The notes beneath the pieces are model-generated. The model saw only the letters and a program-made list of their open reading frames with translations. It did not search any database and was not told the DNA's origin. A stretch of 64,000 nucleotides of DNA from Acerihabitans sp035013185 (GTDB taxonomy: Bacteria > Pseudomonadota > Gammaproteobacteria > Enterobacterales > Enterobacteriaceae): positions 1 through 64,000 of the forward strand of contig NZ_JAYGJO010000009.1 in the NCBI RefSeq assembly GCF_035013185.1, written 5' to 3'. This document shows positions 43,123 to 51,288 of the stretch, piece after piece. Position numbers and translations under genes: made by a program. Positions within the stretch are counted from its first letter, which is position 1; the number at the start of each line of letters is the position of its first letter.

Positions 43123-44742
43123 ATGGCAAGTTATGGTATAACCGCGCAAGACCTTGTCGGCTATGGTATCAGCGATAGCAGCGAGGTCATTTACAACCCA
43201 GGTTTTGCATTTCTTTTCCAGGAAGAGACCACCGAATCATTAACAGGATTTGAGCGCGGGACGATTACCCAATCAGGTGCTGTGGCCGTGGACACGGGTA
43301 TTTTCACCGGACGCTCCCCAAAAGATAAATATCTGGTCCGTGATGAAGTCACCCGAGATACCGTCTGGTGGTCCGATCAAGGTAAGGGTAACAACGATAA
43401 CCATCCCCTCAGCCAGGAAACCTGGAGCCAGCTAAAGCAGCTGGTCGGCAATCAATTATCGGGCAAACGCCTATTTGTCGTTGACGCCTTTTGCGGCGCC
43501 AATGAAAATAGCCGCCTAAAAGTACGTTTTATTACCGAAGTCGCTTGGCAGGCGCATTTCGTCATCAATATGTTTATTCGTCCTTCCAAAGAAGAACTCG
43601 CAGACTTTACGCCGGATTTCGTGGTGATGAACGGCGCCAAATGCACTAATCCCGACTGGGAGAAACAGGGGTTACATTCGGAAAACTTTGTCGCCTTCAA
43701 CCTCACGGAAAAAATGCAGCTGATCGGCGGTACCTGGTACGGCGGTGAAATGAAGAAAGGCATGTTCTCAATGATGAACTACTTTCTGCCGCTGCAAGGC
43801 ATTGCTGCCATGCACTGTTCAGCCAATGTGGGCAATGATGGTGATGTGGCGATTTTCTTTGGTTTGTCAGGTACCGGCAAAACCACGCTCTCCACCGATC
43901 CACACCGTCGACTCATTGGTGATGATGAGCACGGTTGGGATGACGATGGGGTGTTTAACTTCGAAGGGGGATGTTACGCCAAGACCATTCGCCTGTCCGA
44001 AGAAGCCGAACCGGAAATTTACCATGCTATTCGCCGCGACGCGCTGTTGGAAAACGTGGTGGTCAGAGCCGACGGCAGTGTGGATTTTGATGATGCCAGC
44101 AAGACCGAAAATACCCGGGTTTCTTATCCGATTTATCATATCGAAAATATTGTCAAACCGATTTCGAAAGCGGGCCATGCTTCAAAAGTCATCTTCCTCA
44201 CCGCCGATGCCTTTGGCGTACTGCCACCAGTGTCCAGGTTGACTGTTGAGCAGGCACAGTACCATTTCTTATCCGGTTTTACCGCCAAATTGGCCGGTAC
44301 GGAAGTCGGCGTTACCGCCCCTGTTCCCACCTTCTCGGCCTGCTTTGGCGCGGCGTTTTTGTCACTCCATCCAACGCAATATGCCGGCGTTTTGGCAAAA
44401 CGCATGAACGCTGCCGGAGCAAAGGCTTATCTGGTCAATACCGGCTGGAATGGTACCGGCAAACGCATCTCCATCAAAGATACCCGCACCATCATCAACG
44501 CCATTCTGAGCGGTGAAATTGATGACGTGGAAACCGTGACACTCCCGGTGTTCAACTTGGCGGTGCCTTTGCATCTGACCGGGGTGGACGATCATATTCT
44601 GGATCCGCGCCAAACGTATGCCAAACCACAAGAATGGCAGGATAAAGCCAACGATCTGGCTCACCGGTTTATCACCAACTTTGATAAATATACCGATACT
44701 GCTGCGGGACAAGCCTTGATCAAGGCCGGTCCGAAATTATAG
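43123..44742 (+). CDS. pckA: Phosphoenolpyruvate carboxykinase (ATP)
   Basis: PckA converts oxaloacetate and ATP to PEP and CO2, the entry step of gluconeogenesis. The 539 residues (E. coli 540) show the substrate block TGRSPKDKY and the kinase-1a P-loop GLSGTGKTTLS (about 247-257). The Mg-binding DDEHGWDDDG follows, and the conserved ending IKAGPKL is present. Upstream, the ribosome site is AAGGAG. In E. coli expression depends on CRP; I could not place a clear CRP site in the 191 bases upstream. Confidence 0.97.
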   Translation: MASYGITAQDLVGYGISDSSEVIYNPGFAFLFQEETTESLTGFERGTITQSGAVAVDTGIFTGRSPKDKYLVRDEVTRDTVWWSDQGKGNNDNHPLSQETWSQLKQLVGNQLSGKRLFVVDAFCGANENSRLKVRFITEVAWQAHFVINMFIRPSKEELADFTPDFVVMNGAKCTNPDWEKQGLHSENFVAFNLTEKMQLIGGTWYGGEMKKGMFSMMNYFLPLQGIAAMHCSANVGNDGDVAIFFGLSGTGKTTLSTDPHRRLIGDDEHGWDDDGVFNFEGGCYAKTIRLSEEAEPEIYHAIRRDALLENVVVRADGSVDFDDASKTENTRVSYPIYHIENIVKPISKAGHASKVIFLTADAFGVLPPVSRLTVEQAQYHFLSGFTAKLAGTEVGVTAPVPTFSACFGAAFLSLHPTQYAGVLAKRMNAAGAKAYLVNTGWNGTGKRISIKDTRTIINAILSGEIDDVETVTLPVFNLAVPLHLTGVDDHILDPRQTYAKPQEWQDKANDLAHRFITNFDKYTDTAAGQALIKAGPKL

Positions 44743-44773
44743 TTATAGACGCCAGTGTTGTCGATCTGCGCAT

Positions 44774-44836
44774 GGGCGGCGAGTAAGTCCCGATGAACTT
44801 ACCCCCGTAAGGGAATCGGGGAACTGAGCACCGCCC
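44774..44836 (+). other. Nested, switchable RNA-like structure behind pckA
   Basis: Three nested pairings surround one centre: GGGCGG/CCGCCC (44774-44779, 44831-44836), CCCGAT/ATCGGG (44789-44794, 44815-44820) and CTTAC/GTAAG (44798-44802, 44807-44811). The segment ACTTAC (44797-44802) can instead pair upstream with GTAAGT (44783-44788), which would exclude the inner two helices. It lies 32 bases after the pckA stop. It could be a 3'UTR element, an sRNA or, on the other strand, the end of the ompR-envZ message. Fold not computed. Confidence 0.4.
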
Positions 44837-44880
44837 CCTGCCGGTCGAAACATAACGGGTATAGCAATAAGTCAAACGTC

Positions 44881-44939
44881 AACCCTGCCCTTGGGGCCCG
44901 GAGGAAAAAGATCCTTTTGCGGGCCTCAGGGGCAGGGTT
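44881..44939. terminator. Long inverted repeat between convergent pckA and envZ
   Basis: The 20-base arms (44881-44900 and 44920-44939) pair with two mismatches, starting AACCCTGCCC and ending GGGCAGGGTT. The inside can pair further (AAAAG/CTTTT around 44905-44916), so the whole 59 bases form one long hairpin on either strand. It lacks a T tract, so it may block or end transcription from both sides with factor help, or protect both 3' ends. Confidence 0.6.
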
Positions 44940-44961
44940 ATTGTCAATATCGAACCCACTG

Positions 44962-46329
44962 TCAGACGGATTTACGCTGCGCGTTGCCTACCGGGTTGTC
45001 CGGCAAGGTTGCCGGTAGCGGCAGATAGGCGCGGATACGTAGACCACCCCGCTCACTGCGACCGATTTCCAGGGTACCATTGTGCGCATCGATAATGCGT
45101 TGCACGATAGCCAGTCCCAAACCCGTGCCACTGGTACTGCGTGCGCTGTCACCGCGCACAAAGGGTTGTAACAGGTAGTTAAGCTGGGAAGGCTCGATCC
45201 CCGGGCCATCATCTTCGACCTCAAACCACACACGATCCGCTTGCTGGCCGCTGTGTACCCTGATCCACCCATTGCCATAACGAGCAGCGTTGACCACCAT
45301 ATTCGCCAACGCCCGCTTAATCGATAAGGGATTGACGTTGACGATCAGTTCCTCGTCACACATCGCGGTTTCAATAATCCGTTCATAACCACTTTCGGCG
45401 GCCACCACTTCTGCCAGGATACCGTTAAGATCGGCCATTTCAGTCTGCATTTCCTGGCCGGTTCGCAAATAATCGATGAACTGTTCAATTATCGCATTAC
45501 ACTCTTCAATATCTTTATTGATAGATTCAGCCAAATAGCCGTCTTCGCGGTTCATCATCTCGGTGGCCAAGCGAATTCGCGTCAGCGGCGTACGCAAATC
45601 ATGGCTGACACCCGCCATAAGCAAGGTTCGATCGTCGGCCAGCATCTTGACGCCGGAGGTCATCTGATTGAATGCCCGGGTCACGGAACGCACCTCCGAG
45701 GCGCCATATTCTCGCAACGGTGGCGGAATGATACCCTTGCCCACCTGCAGCGCCGCATGCTCTAAATCCACCAAGGGGCGATTTTGCATGCGGATAAACA
45801 GCCAGGCTCCGCCAATAGCCAGTAGCATAATGGCCAGGGTATAACGGAATAGAGGTGAAAAATCCCCTTGGTGAATTTCGGTTAGCGGAATGCGCACCCA
45901 AATATCCGGCGATAACCAGGTCTTAAGCCAGACCACGGGAGAATTCTTGGTCACCTCGACCCGGACATCGGTGGGGCCACCCAGTTGCTGGGCCATCTGC
46001 TGGCTTAAAAATTGATAATGCTGTGCCCACCGGAGCCCGCGGTCTTCTGCAGCGGCGTTGGTGTAAAGGGAAATGCCCAATTCACGGTAAATTTCACGGC
46101 GAAAAGCCGGAGGAACTTCCAACAGAGTGCCGTCTTCAAGCTGCAGGTGGTCAGTCATCAACATTCTGACTTCGTAGGCCAGCACCTTGTTAAACTGTTG
46201 TAAACTAGGCAATATTGCAAAATTTAGCACTACGAGGTACGTCGTCACCAAGCTGACAAACAGCAAGGTAACGATTAACAGCAAACTCCGAGCAAAAGAG
46301 CTGCGCGGAGAGAAGCGCCATCGCTTCAT
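44962..46329 (-). CDS. envZ: Osmosensing histidine kinase EnvZ
   Basis: EnvZ is an inner-membrane kinase/phosphatase that sets OmpR phosphorylation and so the porin balance. The 455 residues (E. coli 450) have membrane helices at about 15-38 and 162-180, a periplasmic domain between them, and a HAMP linker (about 180-232). The DHp domain has its autophosphorylation site His243 in AGVSHDLRTPLTR, and the ATPase domain has NMVVNAARYGNG, DDGPGIEPSQ and GTGLGLAIV. Its start overlaps the ompR stop as ATGA. Confidence 0.97.
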   Translation of the reverse strand: MKRWRFSPRSSFARSLLLIVTLLFVSLVTTYLVVLNFAILPSLQQFNKVLAYEVRMLMTDHLQLEDGTLLEVPPAFRREIYRELGISLYTNAAAEDRGLRWAQHYQFLSQQMAQQLGGPTDVRVEVTKNSPVVWLKTWLSPDIWVRIPLTEIHQGDFSPLFRYTLAIMLLAIGGAWLFIRMQNRPLVDLEHAALQVGKGIIPPPLREYGASEVRSVTRAFNQMTSGVKMLADDRTLLMAGVSHDLRTPLTRIRLATEMMNREDGYLAESINKDIEECNAIIEQFIDYLRTGQEMQTEMADLNGILAEVVAAESGYERIIETAMCDEELIVNVNPLSIKRALANMVVNAARYGNGWIRVHSGQQADRVWFEVEDDGPGIEPSQLNYLLQPFVRGDSARSTSGTGLGLAIVQRIIDAHNGTLEIGRSERGGLRIRAYLPLPATLPDNPVGNAQRKSV

Positions 46330-47045
46330 GCTTTACTGCCGTCCGGCACAAAGACATACCCTAAACCCCAGACGGTTTGGATATAGCGCGGATGGGCGGG
46401 ATCTTCCTCGACCATGCGGCGCAAGCGAGATATCTGTACGTCAATGGAGCGTTCCATGGCGCTATATTCACGACCACGGGCCAAATTCATCAATTTATCT
46501 CGGGACAGCGGCTCGCGTGGATGGCTCACCAGCGCTTTGAGCACGGCAAATTCACCACTGGTCAACGGCATCGGTTCATCTTCACGGAACATCTCGCGGG
46601 TACCAAGATTAAGCTTGAACTTACCGAAGGAGATAATCGCTTCTTCCTGTGAGGGAGCACCGGGTAATTCATTGGCCTGGCGACGCAGTACGGCACGGAT
46701 ACGCGCTAATAGCTCACGCGGGTTAAACGGCTTGGGAATATAATCGTCAGCGCCAATTTCCAAACCAACAATGCGGTCCACTTCCTCGCCTTTGGCCGTC
46801 ACCATAATGATCGGCATCGGATTGCTCTGGCTGCGCAGTCGACGGCAAATGGATAGACCGTCTTCGCCGGGCAGCATCAAATCAAGGACCATGAGATGGA
46901 ACGATTCACGGGTTAATAAACGATCCATTTGTTCCGCATTGGCAACGCTACGCACCTGAAAACCCTGTTCGGTCAAATAACGCTCCAACAGTGCCCGTAA
47001 ACGCATATCGTCATCTACTACCAGAATCTTGTAGTTCTCTTGCAT
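46326..47045 (-). CDS. ompR: Response regulator OmpR
   Basis: OmpR is the DNA-binding response regulator for porin genes and many other promoters. All 239 residues match the E. coli length. The receiver domain has the acidic pocket VVDDDMRLR and the phosphorylated Asp55 in MVLDLMLPG, with Lys in FNPREL-adjacent YIPKPF. A winged helix follows, with LTSGEFAVL and EYSAMERSIDVQISRLRR. It is cotranscribed with envZ; the 349 bases upstream carry DnaA boxes and a palindrome. Confidence 0.98.
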   Translation of the reverse strand: MQENYKILVVDDDMRLRALLERYLTEQGFQVRSVANAEQMDRLLTRESFHLMVLDLMLPGEDGLSICRRLRSQSNPMPIIMVTAKGEEVDRIVGLEIGADDYIPKPFNPRELLARIRAVLRRQANELPGAPSQEEAIISFGKFKLNLGTREMFREDEPMPLTSGEFAVLKALVSHPREPLSRDKLMNLARGREYSAMERSIDVQISRLRRMVEEDPAHPRYIQTVWGLGYVFVPDGSKA

Positions 47046-47165
47046 TCTCTTTCTCCAAAGGCGATACGCCCGTATGCGTATTGTTCAGAAACCTGTACGC
47101 CACTGACAGCGGTTTCAGGTGTATATTCTAAGCAAAATTGTTACAAAGCATATGGAAATACGTAG

Positions 47166-47236
47166 TTATCCACACTTTAGGTAAATTTGTGGCCATTTTG
47201 GCGATTATTACTGGTCAACCCCTCAATTTATCCACA
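47166..47236 (+). promoter_or_regulatory. Two consensus DnaA boxes upstream of ompR
   Basis: The perfect DnaA box TTATCCACA occurs at 47166-47174 and 47228-47236 in the same orientation, 62 bp apart, in the 349-base gap between ompR and greB. The first is about 120 bases upstream of the ompR start. DnaA acts as a transcription factor at some promoters, so ompR-envZ may be linked to the replication cycle, or the boxes may titrate DnaA. No other clear origin feature (AT-rich 13-mers in a row, many boxes) is seen. Confidence 0.6.
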
Positions 47237-47314
47237 TATCCCTGCTGTCTGGCGGAAAATGTCCTGATAAGGATGATTGTTCCCTTTACCCTCAGCAATG
47301 TAAACATTAGTGCA

Positions 47315-47335
47315 CTTATATTTATCAAATATAAG
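47315..47335. promoter_or_regulatory. Perfect 21-bp palindrome between greB and ompR
   Basis: CTTATATTT and AAATATAAG form perfect 9-bp arms around ATC. It lies 270 bases upstream of the ompR start and 60 bases past the greB stop. It is AT-rich and not a terminator on either strand. It is an operator-like dimer site of unknown owner. Confidence 0.5.
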
Positions 47336-47394
47336 GCGATGACGTGCAAATAACCACCTGCAGTGTTCCCATGCCATGGTCTGGCATCGCCTGA

Positions 47395-47880
47395 TTACTC
47401 GCTTAATGGACCTTGATATGAAATAGCGTTCACGTTCCAGTTCTGGGGGCCGCTAGGCGTCACCACCACCGCCTCGTCATCCACCGATTTTTTAATTAAT
47501 GCCCTGGCCATCGGCGAATCAATGGAAATATAACCTTTATGCTTAAAAATCTCGTCCGGCCCGACAATTCGAAAACGTAGGCATTCGCCTTGTTCATTTT
47601 CCACTTCGACCCAAGCGCCAAAAAATACCTTACCTTCCTGCTGCGGTGAATAATCTACCACCCGCGCCTCTTTCAGCACCCGACGCAAATAACGAACCCG
47701 ACGATCGATCTCCCGCAGTATTTTTTTATTGTAGTGATAATCGGCATTTTCACTACGATCGCCCAAGCTCGCGGCCCAGGACACCTTTTCGGTAATTTCG
47801 GGGCGATAGCGTTTCCAGAGGTGATCAAGTTCATCCTGGAGTTCTTGGTAGCCTTTGCGCGTGATAAGATTGGTTTTCAT
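47395..47880 (-). CDS. greB: Transcript cleavage factor GreB
   Basis: GreB inserts its coiled coil into the secondary channel of RNA polymerase and stimulates cleavage of backtracked RNA. The 161 residues (E. coli 158) have the N-terminal coiled coil with the acidic tip GDRSENADYHYNK (catalytic Asp and Glu) and the C-terminal FKBP-like domain with GPDEIFKHKGYISIDSPMARAL. Here it is on the same strand as ompR-envZ and divergent from yhgF. In E. coli K-12 greB is divergent from ompR and precedes yhgF in the same direction, so it is inverted in this genome. Confidence 0.96.
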   Translation of the reverse strand: MKTNLITRKGYQELQDELDHLWKRYRPEITEKVSWAASLGDRSENADYHYNKKILREIDRRVRYLRRVLKEARVVDYSPQQEGKVFFGAWVEVENEQGECLRFRIVGPDEIFKHKGYISIDSPMARALIKKSVDDEAVVVTPSGPQNWNVNAISYQGPLSE

Positions 47881-48024
47881 CGGGACCGTTCGCTAGAAGT
47901 TAAATCCATTCTCTGGAAATATAACATAGACCAGGCGAGGATAGACGGCTGGTATTTTGGCGGCGCAATACGTATAACGGTGCTCTGAATATGTTACTTA
48001 CCACGTGATGACAAACAAGAAAGC

Positions 48025-50352
48025 ATGATGAATGAACCTTTGAATCGCCTTATTGCCGCTGAGCTGAAAGCCCGCCCTGAGCAGGTCGATGCCGCGATCC
48101 GCTTGTTGGATGAAGGAAATACCGTTCCTTTTATCTCACGCTATCGTAAAGAGGTTACCGGTGGCCTGGATGATACCCAACTGCGCCAACTGGAATCCCG
48201 CCTCGGTTATCTGCGCGAGCTTGAGGATCGACGTCAGACTATTCTTAAAGCCATAGGCGAACAGGGCAAATTGACCGAACAACTGGCCGGAGCGATTAAT
48301 GCCACGCTGAGTAAAACCGAGCTGGAAGACCTTTATCTGCCCTATAAAATCAAACGCCGCACCCGCGGACAAATCGCGATTGAAGCGGGGCTGGAGCCAC
48401 TGGCTGACCTGCTGTGGCAGCATCCCGATCGGCAGCCCGAAGAGACGGCAGCAGACTATATTCAGGCCGATAAGGGCGTTGCCGATACCAAAGCGGCATT
48501 GGACGGTGCACGTTATATCCTGATGGAGCGTTTTGCCGAGGACGCCGCGTTGTTGGCAAAACTTCGCCACTATCTGTGGAAAAATGCGCATCTGGTCGCT
48601 ACGGTTATCGCCGGTAAAGAGGAGGCGGGTGCTAAATTTCGCGATTATTTCGCCCATCATGAGCCCCTGGCCCAGGTCCCTTCCCACCGTGCGTTGGCCA
48701 TGTTCCGCGGCCGTAACGAAGGCATATTACAACTTGCCCTGAACGCCGACCCGCACGCCGATGAAGCACCACGTGAAAGTTACTGCGAGCAGATGATAAT
48801 CGAGCATTTGCAGGTACGCCTGAACCAGGCGCCGGCGGACGCCTGGCGTAAATCGGTGATTAGCTGGACCTGGCGCATCAAGATTTTGCTGCATCTCGAA
48901 ACAGAGTTGATGGGCAGCATCAGAGAAAAGGCCGAAGAAGAGGCTATTGCGGTATTTGCCCGCAATATGCATGACCTGATGATGGCGGCCCCGGCAGGTT
49001 TGCGCGCCACCATGGGCCTGGACCCGGGTCTGCGTACCGGCGTGAAGGTCGCAGTCGTGGATGCTACCGGCAAGTTGGTGGCTACCGACACCATTTATCC
49101 CCACACTGGTCAGACGGCCAAATCGCTGGCGTCAATCGCGGCACTGTGTCTTAAGCACCAGGTGGAATTGGTGGCGATCGGCAACGGCACCGCGTCGCGG
49201 GAAACCGAACGCTTTTTCGCGCAGGTTAAAGAACAGTTCCCTAACGTCACCGCACAAAAAGTCATTGTCAGTGAGGCCGGCGCGTCGGTGTACTCAGCGT
49301 CTGAACTGGCGGCTCAGGAGTTTCCCGATCTGGACGTTTCGCTGCGTGGCGCGGTTTCCATTGCGCGCCGGTTGCAAGATCCACTGGCGGAACTGGTTAA
49401 AATCGATCCTAAAGCTATTGGCGTTGGCCAATATCAGCATGACGTCAGCCAAAGCCTGTTGGCTAAAAAACTCGATACAGTGGTGGAGGACTGCGTTAAC
49501 GCCGTCGGCGTTGATCTTAATACCGCCTCGGTGCCACTGCTCACCCGTGTCGCGGGCCTGACCCGGATGATAGCCCAGAATATTGTGAGCTGGCGCGATG
49601 AGAATGGTCAGTTTCGCGATCGAAATCAACTGTTGAAAGTGGGTCGACTCGGGCCAAAAGCCTTTGAACAGTGCGCAGGATTTTTGCGCATCAATCAGGG
49701 TGCCAATCCGCTGGATGCCTCCACGGTCCACCCGGAAAGTTATCCAGTGGTCGAACGCATTCTCAAGGCGACGGCGCTCTCGCTGGATACACTCATGGGC
49801 AATGCCAACGCGCTGCGTTCCTTAAGTCCGGCACAATTTATCGATGAACGTGTCGGCCTGCCGACGGTGACCGATATCTTGCGGGAATTGGAAAAGCCCG
49901 GGCGCGATCCGCGGCCGGAATTTAAGACTGCCACCTTTGCCGATGGTGTGGAAACCCTCCAGGATTTGACGCTGGGCATGATTCTTGAGGGTACCGTCAC
50001 CAATGTCACCAACTTCGGTGCCTTTGTGGATATCGGCGTCCATCAGGACGGGCTGGTGCATATCTCGTCTCTGTCGACAAGTTTTGTCGAGGATCCCCAT
50101 AAAGTGGTCAAGGCCGGGGATATCGTCAAGGTCAAGGTGATGGATGTGGATTTGCCGCGCAAACGCATTGCCCTCACCATGCGTCTGGACGAGCAGCCCG
50201 GCGAAACACTCACCCGCCGTGACGCTAACGAAAAACGACGCGACACCGCGCCTCGTCCCGCAGCCAAATCACGCCCCAAGGGGCCATCGGTTGCTGGCAA
50301 TAGCATGATGGGTGACGCGCTGGCAGCAGCGCTGGGTAAAAAACGCTCATAA
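48025..50352 (+). CDS. yhgF: Tex-family RNA-binding protein YhgF
   Basis: Tex is a nucleic-acid-binding protein that affects transcription and, in several bacteria, stress survival and toxin expression. The 775 residues (E. coli 773) show an N-terminal helical region (about 1-320) and a YqgF-like RNase H-fold domain (about 325-450, GLDPGLRTGVKVAVVD). A helix-hairpin-helix pair follows (about 490-640, VDLNTASVPLLTRVAGL). The C-terminal S1 RNA-binding domain is at about 650-725 (GTVTNVTNFGAFVDIGVHQD), with a basic tail. Two adjacent ATG codons start it. Confidence 0.95.
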   Translation: MMNEPLNRLIAAELKARPEQVDAAIRLLDEGNTVPFISRYRKEVTGGLDDTQLRQLESRLGYLRELEDRRQTILKAIGEQGKLTEQLAGAINATLSKTELEDLYLPYKIKRRTRGQIAIEAGLEPLADLLWQHPDRQPEETAADYIQADKGVADTKAALDGARYILMERFAEDAALLAKLRHYLWKNAHLVATVIAGKEEAGAKFRDYFAHHEPLAQVPSHRALAMFRGRNEGILQLALNADPHADEAPRESYCEQMIIEHLQVRLNQAPADAWRKSVISWTWRIKILLHLETELMGSIREKAEEEAIAVFARNMHDLMMAAPAGLRATMGLDPGLRTGVKVAVVDATGKLVATDTIYPHTGQTAKSLASIAALCLKHQVELVAIGNGTASRETERFFAQVKEQFPNVTAQKVIVSEAGASVYSASELAAQEFPDLDVSLRGAVSIARRLQDPLAELVKIDPKAIGVGQYQHDVSQSLLAKKLDTVVEDCVNAVGVDLNTASVPLLTRVAGLTRMIAQNIVSWRDENGQFRDRNQLLKVGRLGPKAFEQCAGFLRINQGANPLDASTVHPESYPVVERILKATALSLDTLMGNANALRSLSPAQFIDERVGLPTVTDILRELEKPGRDPRPEFKTATFADGVETLQDLTLGMILEGTVTNVTNFGAFVDIGVHQDGLVHISSLSTSFVEDPHKVVKAGDIVKVKVMDVDLPRKRIALTMRLDEQPGETLTRRDANEKRRDTAPRPAAKSRPKGPSVAGNSMMGDALAAALGKKRS

Positions 50353-50943
50353 GCAGCAAGGGATGACGGGCGGACCATGGCGTTGTTACCATGGTCCGCT
50401 TAAAACTTATGGCGAAAGGGAAAACGCGCCATAATCGGCGATAACTTTTGCCTCCCTTCATTAATATTCAGATAGAGTATTTAACATTCCATTCTTAATT
50501 ATTAACATTAATTATCATTTAGCATTTGCAAATAATGTCTTATTATTTCATTAATCATAATCAAATATATTAATATCTTTAACATACTAATATCATTGAT
50601 AAATATTAATTAAATTAAACATTGAACCTTCATCCCCTTTAACCCATATACGAATAAGTTTCATTTGCTAATGAGAGCTATTGGTGTTAAAACTACAGAA
50701 CTGAGTGAATCGGTTTTACCCTTATTTTCGGTCGAGAATTATTCAATCGGCAACGTAAGACCATCAATTCATTGTGCAAAATTAAGCCAATGCGCTGTCA
50801 TCAGCGAACGGGCTAAATTGGTTTAATAAACCAATTAAACAATGTATTAAATAATGTCATATATACCCTAAATATTGCGAGTTGCAAGAAGGCGGCAAGC
50901 AAGAGCATCCCGCGGTGCCTACTCAGGTATAAAAGAAGGTCAT
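50353..50943. other. 591-base non-coding, AT-rich region upstream of feoA
   Basis: No gene is supported here. The stretch 50461-50640 is very AT-rich, with many TTAAT and ATTAAT runs, and is probably curved DNA of the H-NS or IHF type. E. coli feo is controlled by Fur and FNR. I see pieces of AT-rich Fur-like and FNR-like half sites (for example AATTATCATTTAG near 50509) but no match good enough to call. The clear element is a 21-bp palindrome at 50816-50836. Confidence 0.5.
50816..50836. promoter_or_regulatory. Perfect 21-bp palindrome upstream of feoABC
   Basis: AATTGGTTTA and TAAACCAATT form 10-bp perfect arms around a single A, ending 107 bases before the feoA start. The symmetry and position suggest the operator of a dimeric regulator of iron(II) uptake. 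The sequence is not a Fur box (GATAATGATAAT type) nor an FNR site (TTGAT-N4-ATCAA). Confidence 0.55.
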
Positions 50944-51288
50944 ATGCATCTTTTGCCACACCATTTTTATAGAATTACCGGTTATGCCAAGGACATCAGT
51001 CCGGCATACCGACAAAAACTATTGTCATTGGGCATGCTGCCGGGATCGTCGTTCCAGGTGATTCGTGTTGCGCCGCTCGGCGATCCGATCCAAATCGAAA
51101 CGCGCAGAATGCAATTGGCGTTGCGAAGGAAAGATCTTTCCCAACTGATGCTGGATAATATGGCCACACCCACCATTTCGGTTCCGTTGCGCTCATTTAA
51201 GGCGACCCGGTTCGCCACATACGGCCATTCAGTCATTTTATGGATATTCGCTGGATATGAAAAAGCTCACCGTCGGTTTAATCGGTAA
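50944..51288 (+). CDS. feoA: Ferrous iron transport protein A, C-terminally extended
   Basis: FeoA is a small SH3-fold cytoplasmic protein needed for FeoB activity. The ATG at 50944 (MHLLPHHFYRITGYAKDISP, ribosome site GAAGG) begins the conserved core PAYRQKLLSLGMLPGSSFQV to IQIETRRMQLALRRKDL. Family members are about 75 residues; this frame continues to 114 residues because no stop follows the core. The last 38 residues (from about MATPTISVP) have no family likeness, and the end overlaps the feoB start by 32 bases. This may be a real extension, or a lost or frameshifted stop; core function should be intact. Confidence 0.9.
   Translation: MHLLPHHFYRITGYAKDISPAYRQKLLSLGMLPGSSFQVIRVAPLGDPIQIETRRMQLALRRKDLSQLMLDNMATPTISVPLRSFKATRFATYGHSVILWIFAGYEKAHRRFNR

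Noticed and set aside
47046..47394. Two DnaA boxes considered as a chromosomal origin
   Set aside because: Only two boxes and no set of AT-rich unwinding repeats or GATC cluster; the gene context (ompR, greB) is not that of oriC.
50461..50640. AT-rich stretch considered as a replication origin or prophage edge
   Set aside because: No DnaA boxes, iterons, integrase or attachment repeats were seen; a curved regulatory region upstream of feoA explains it more simply.
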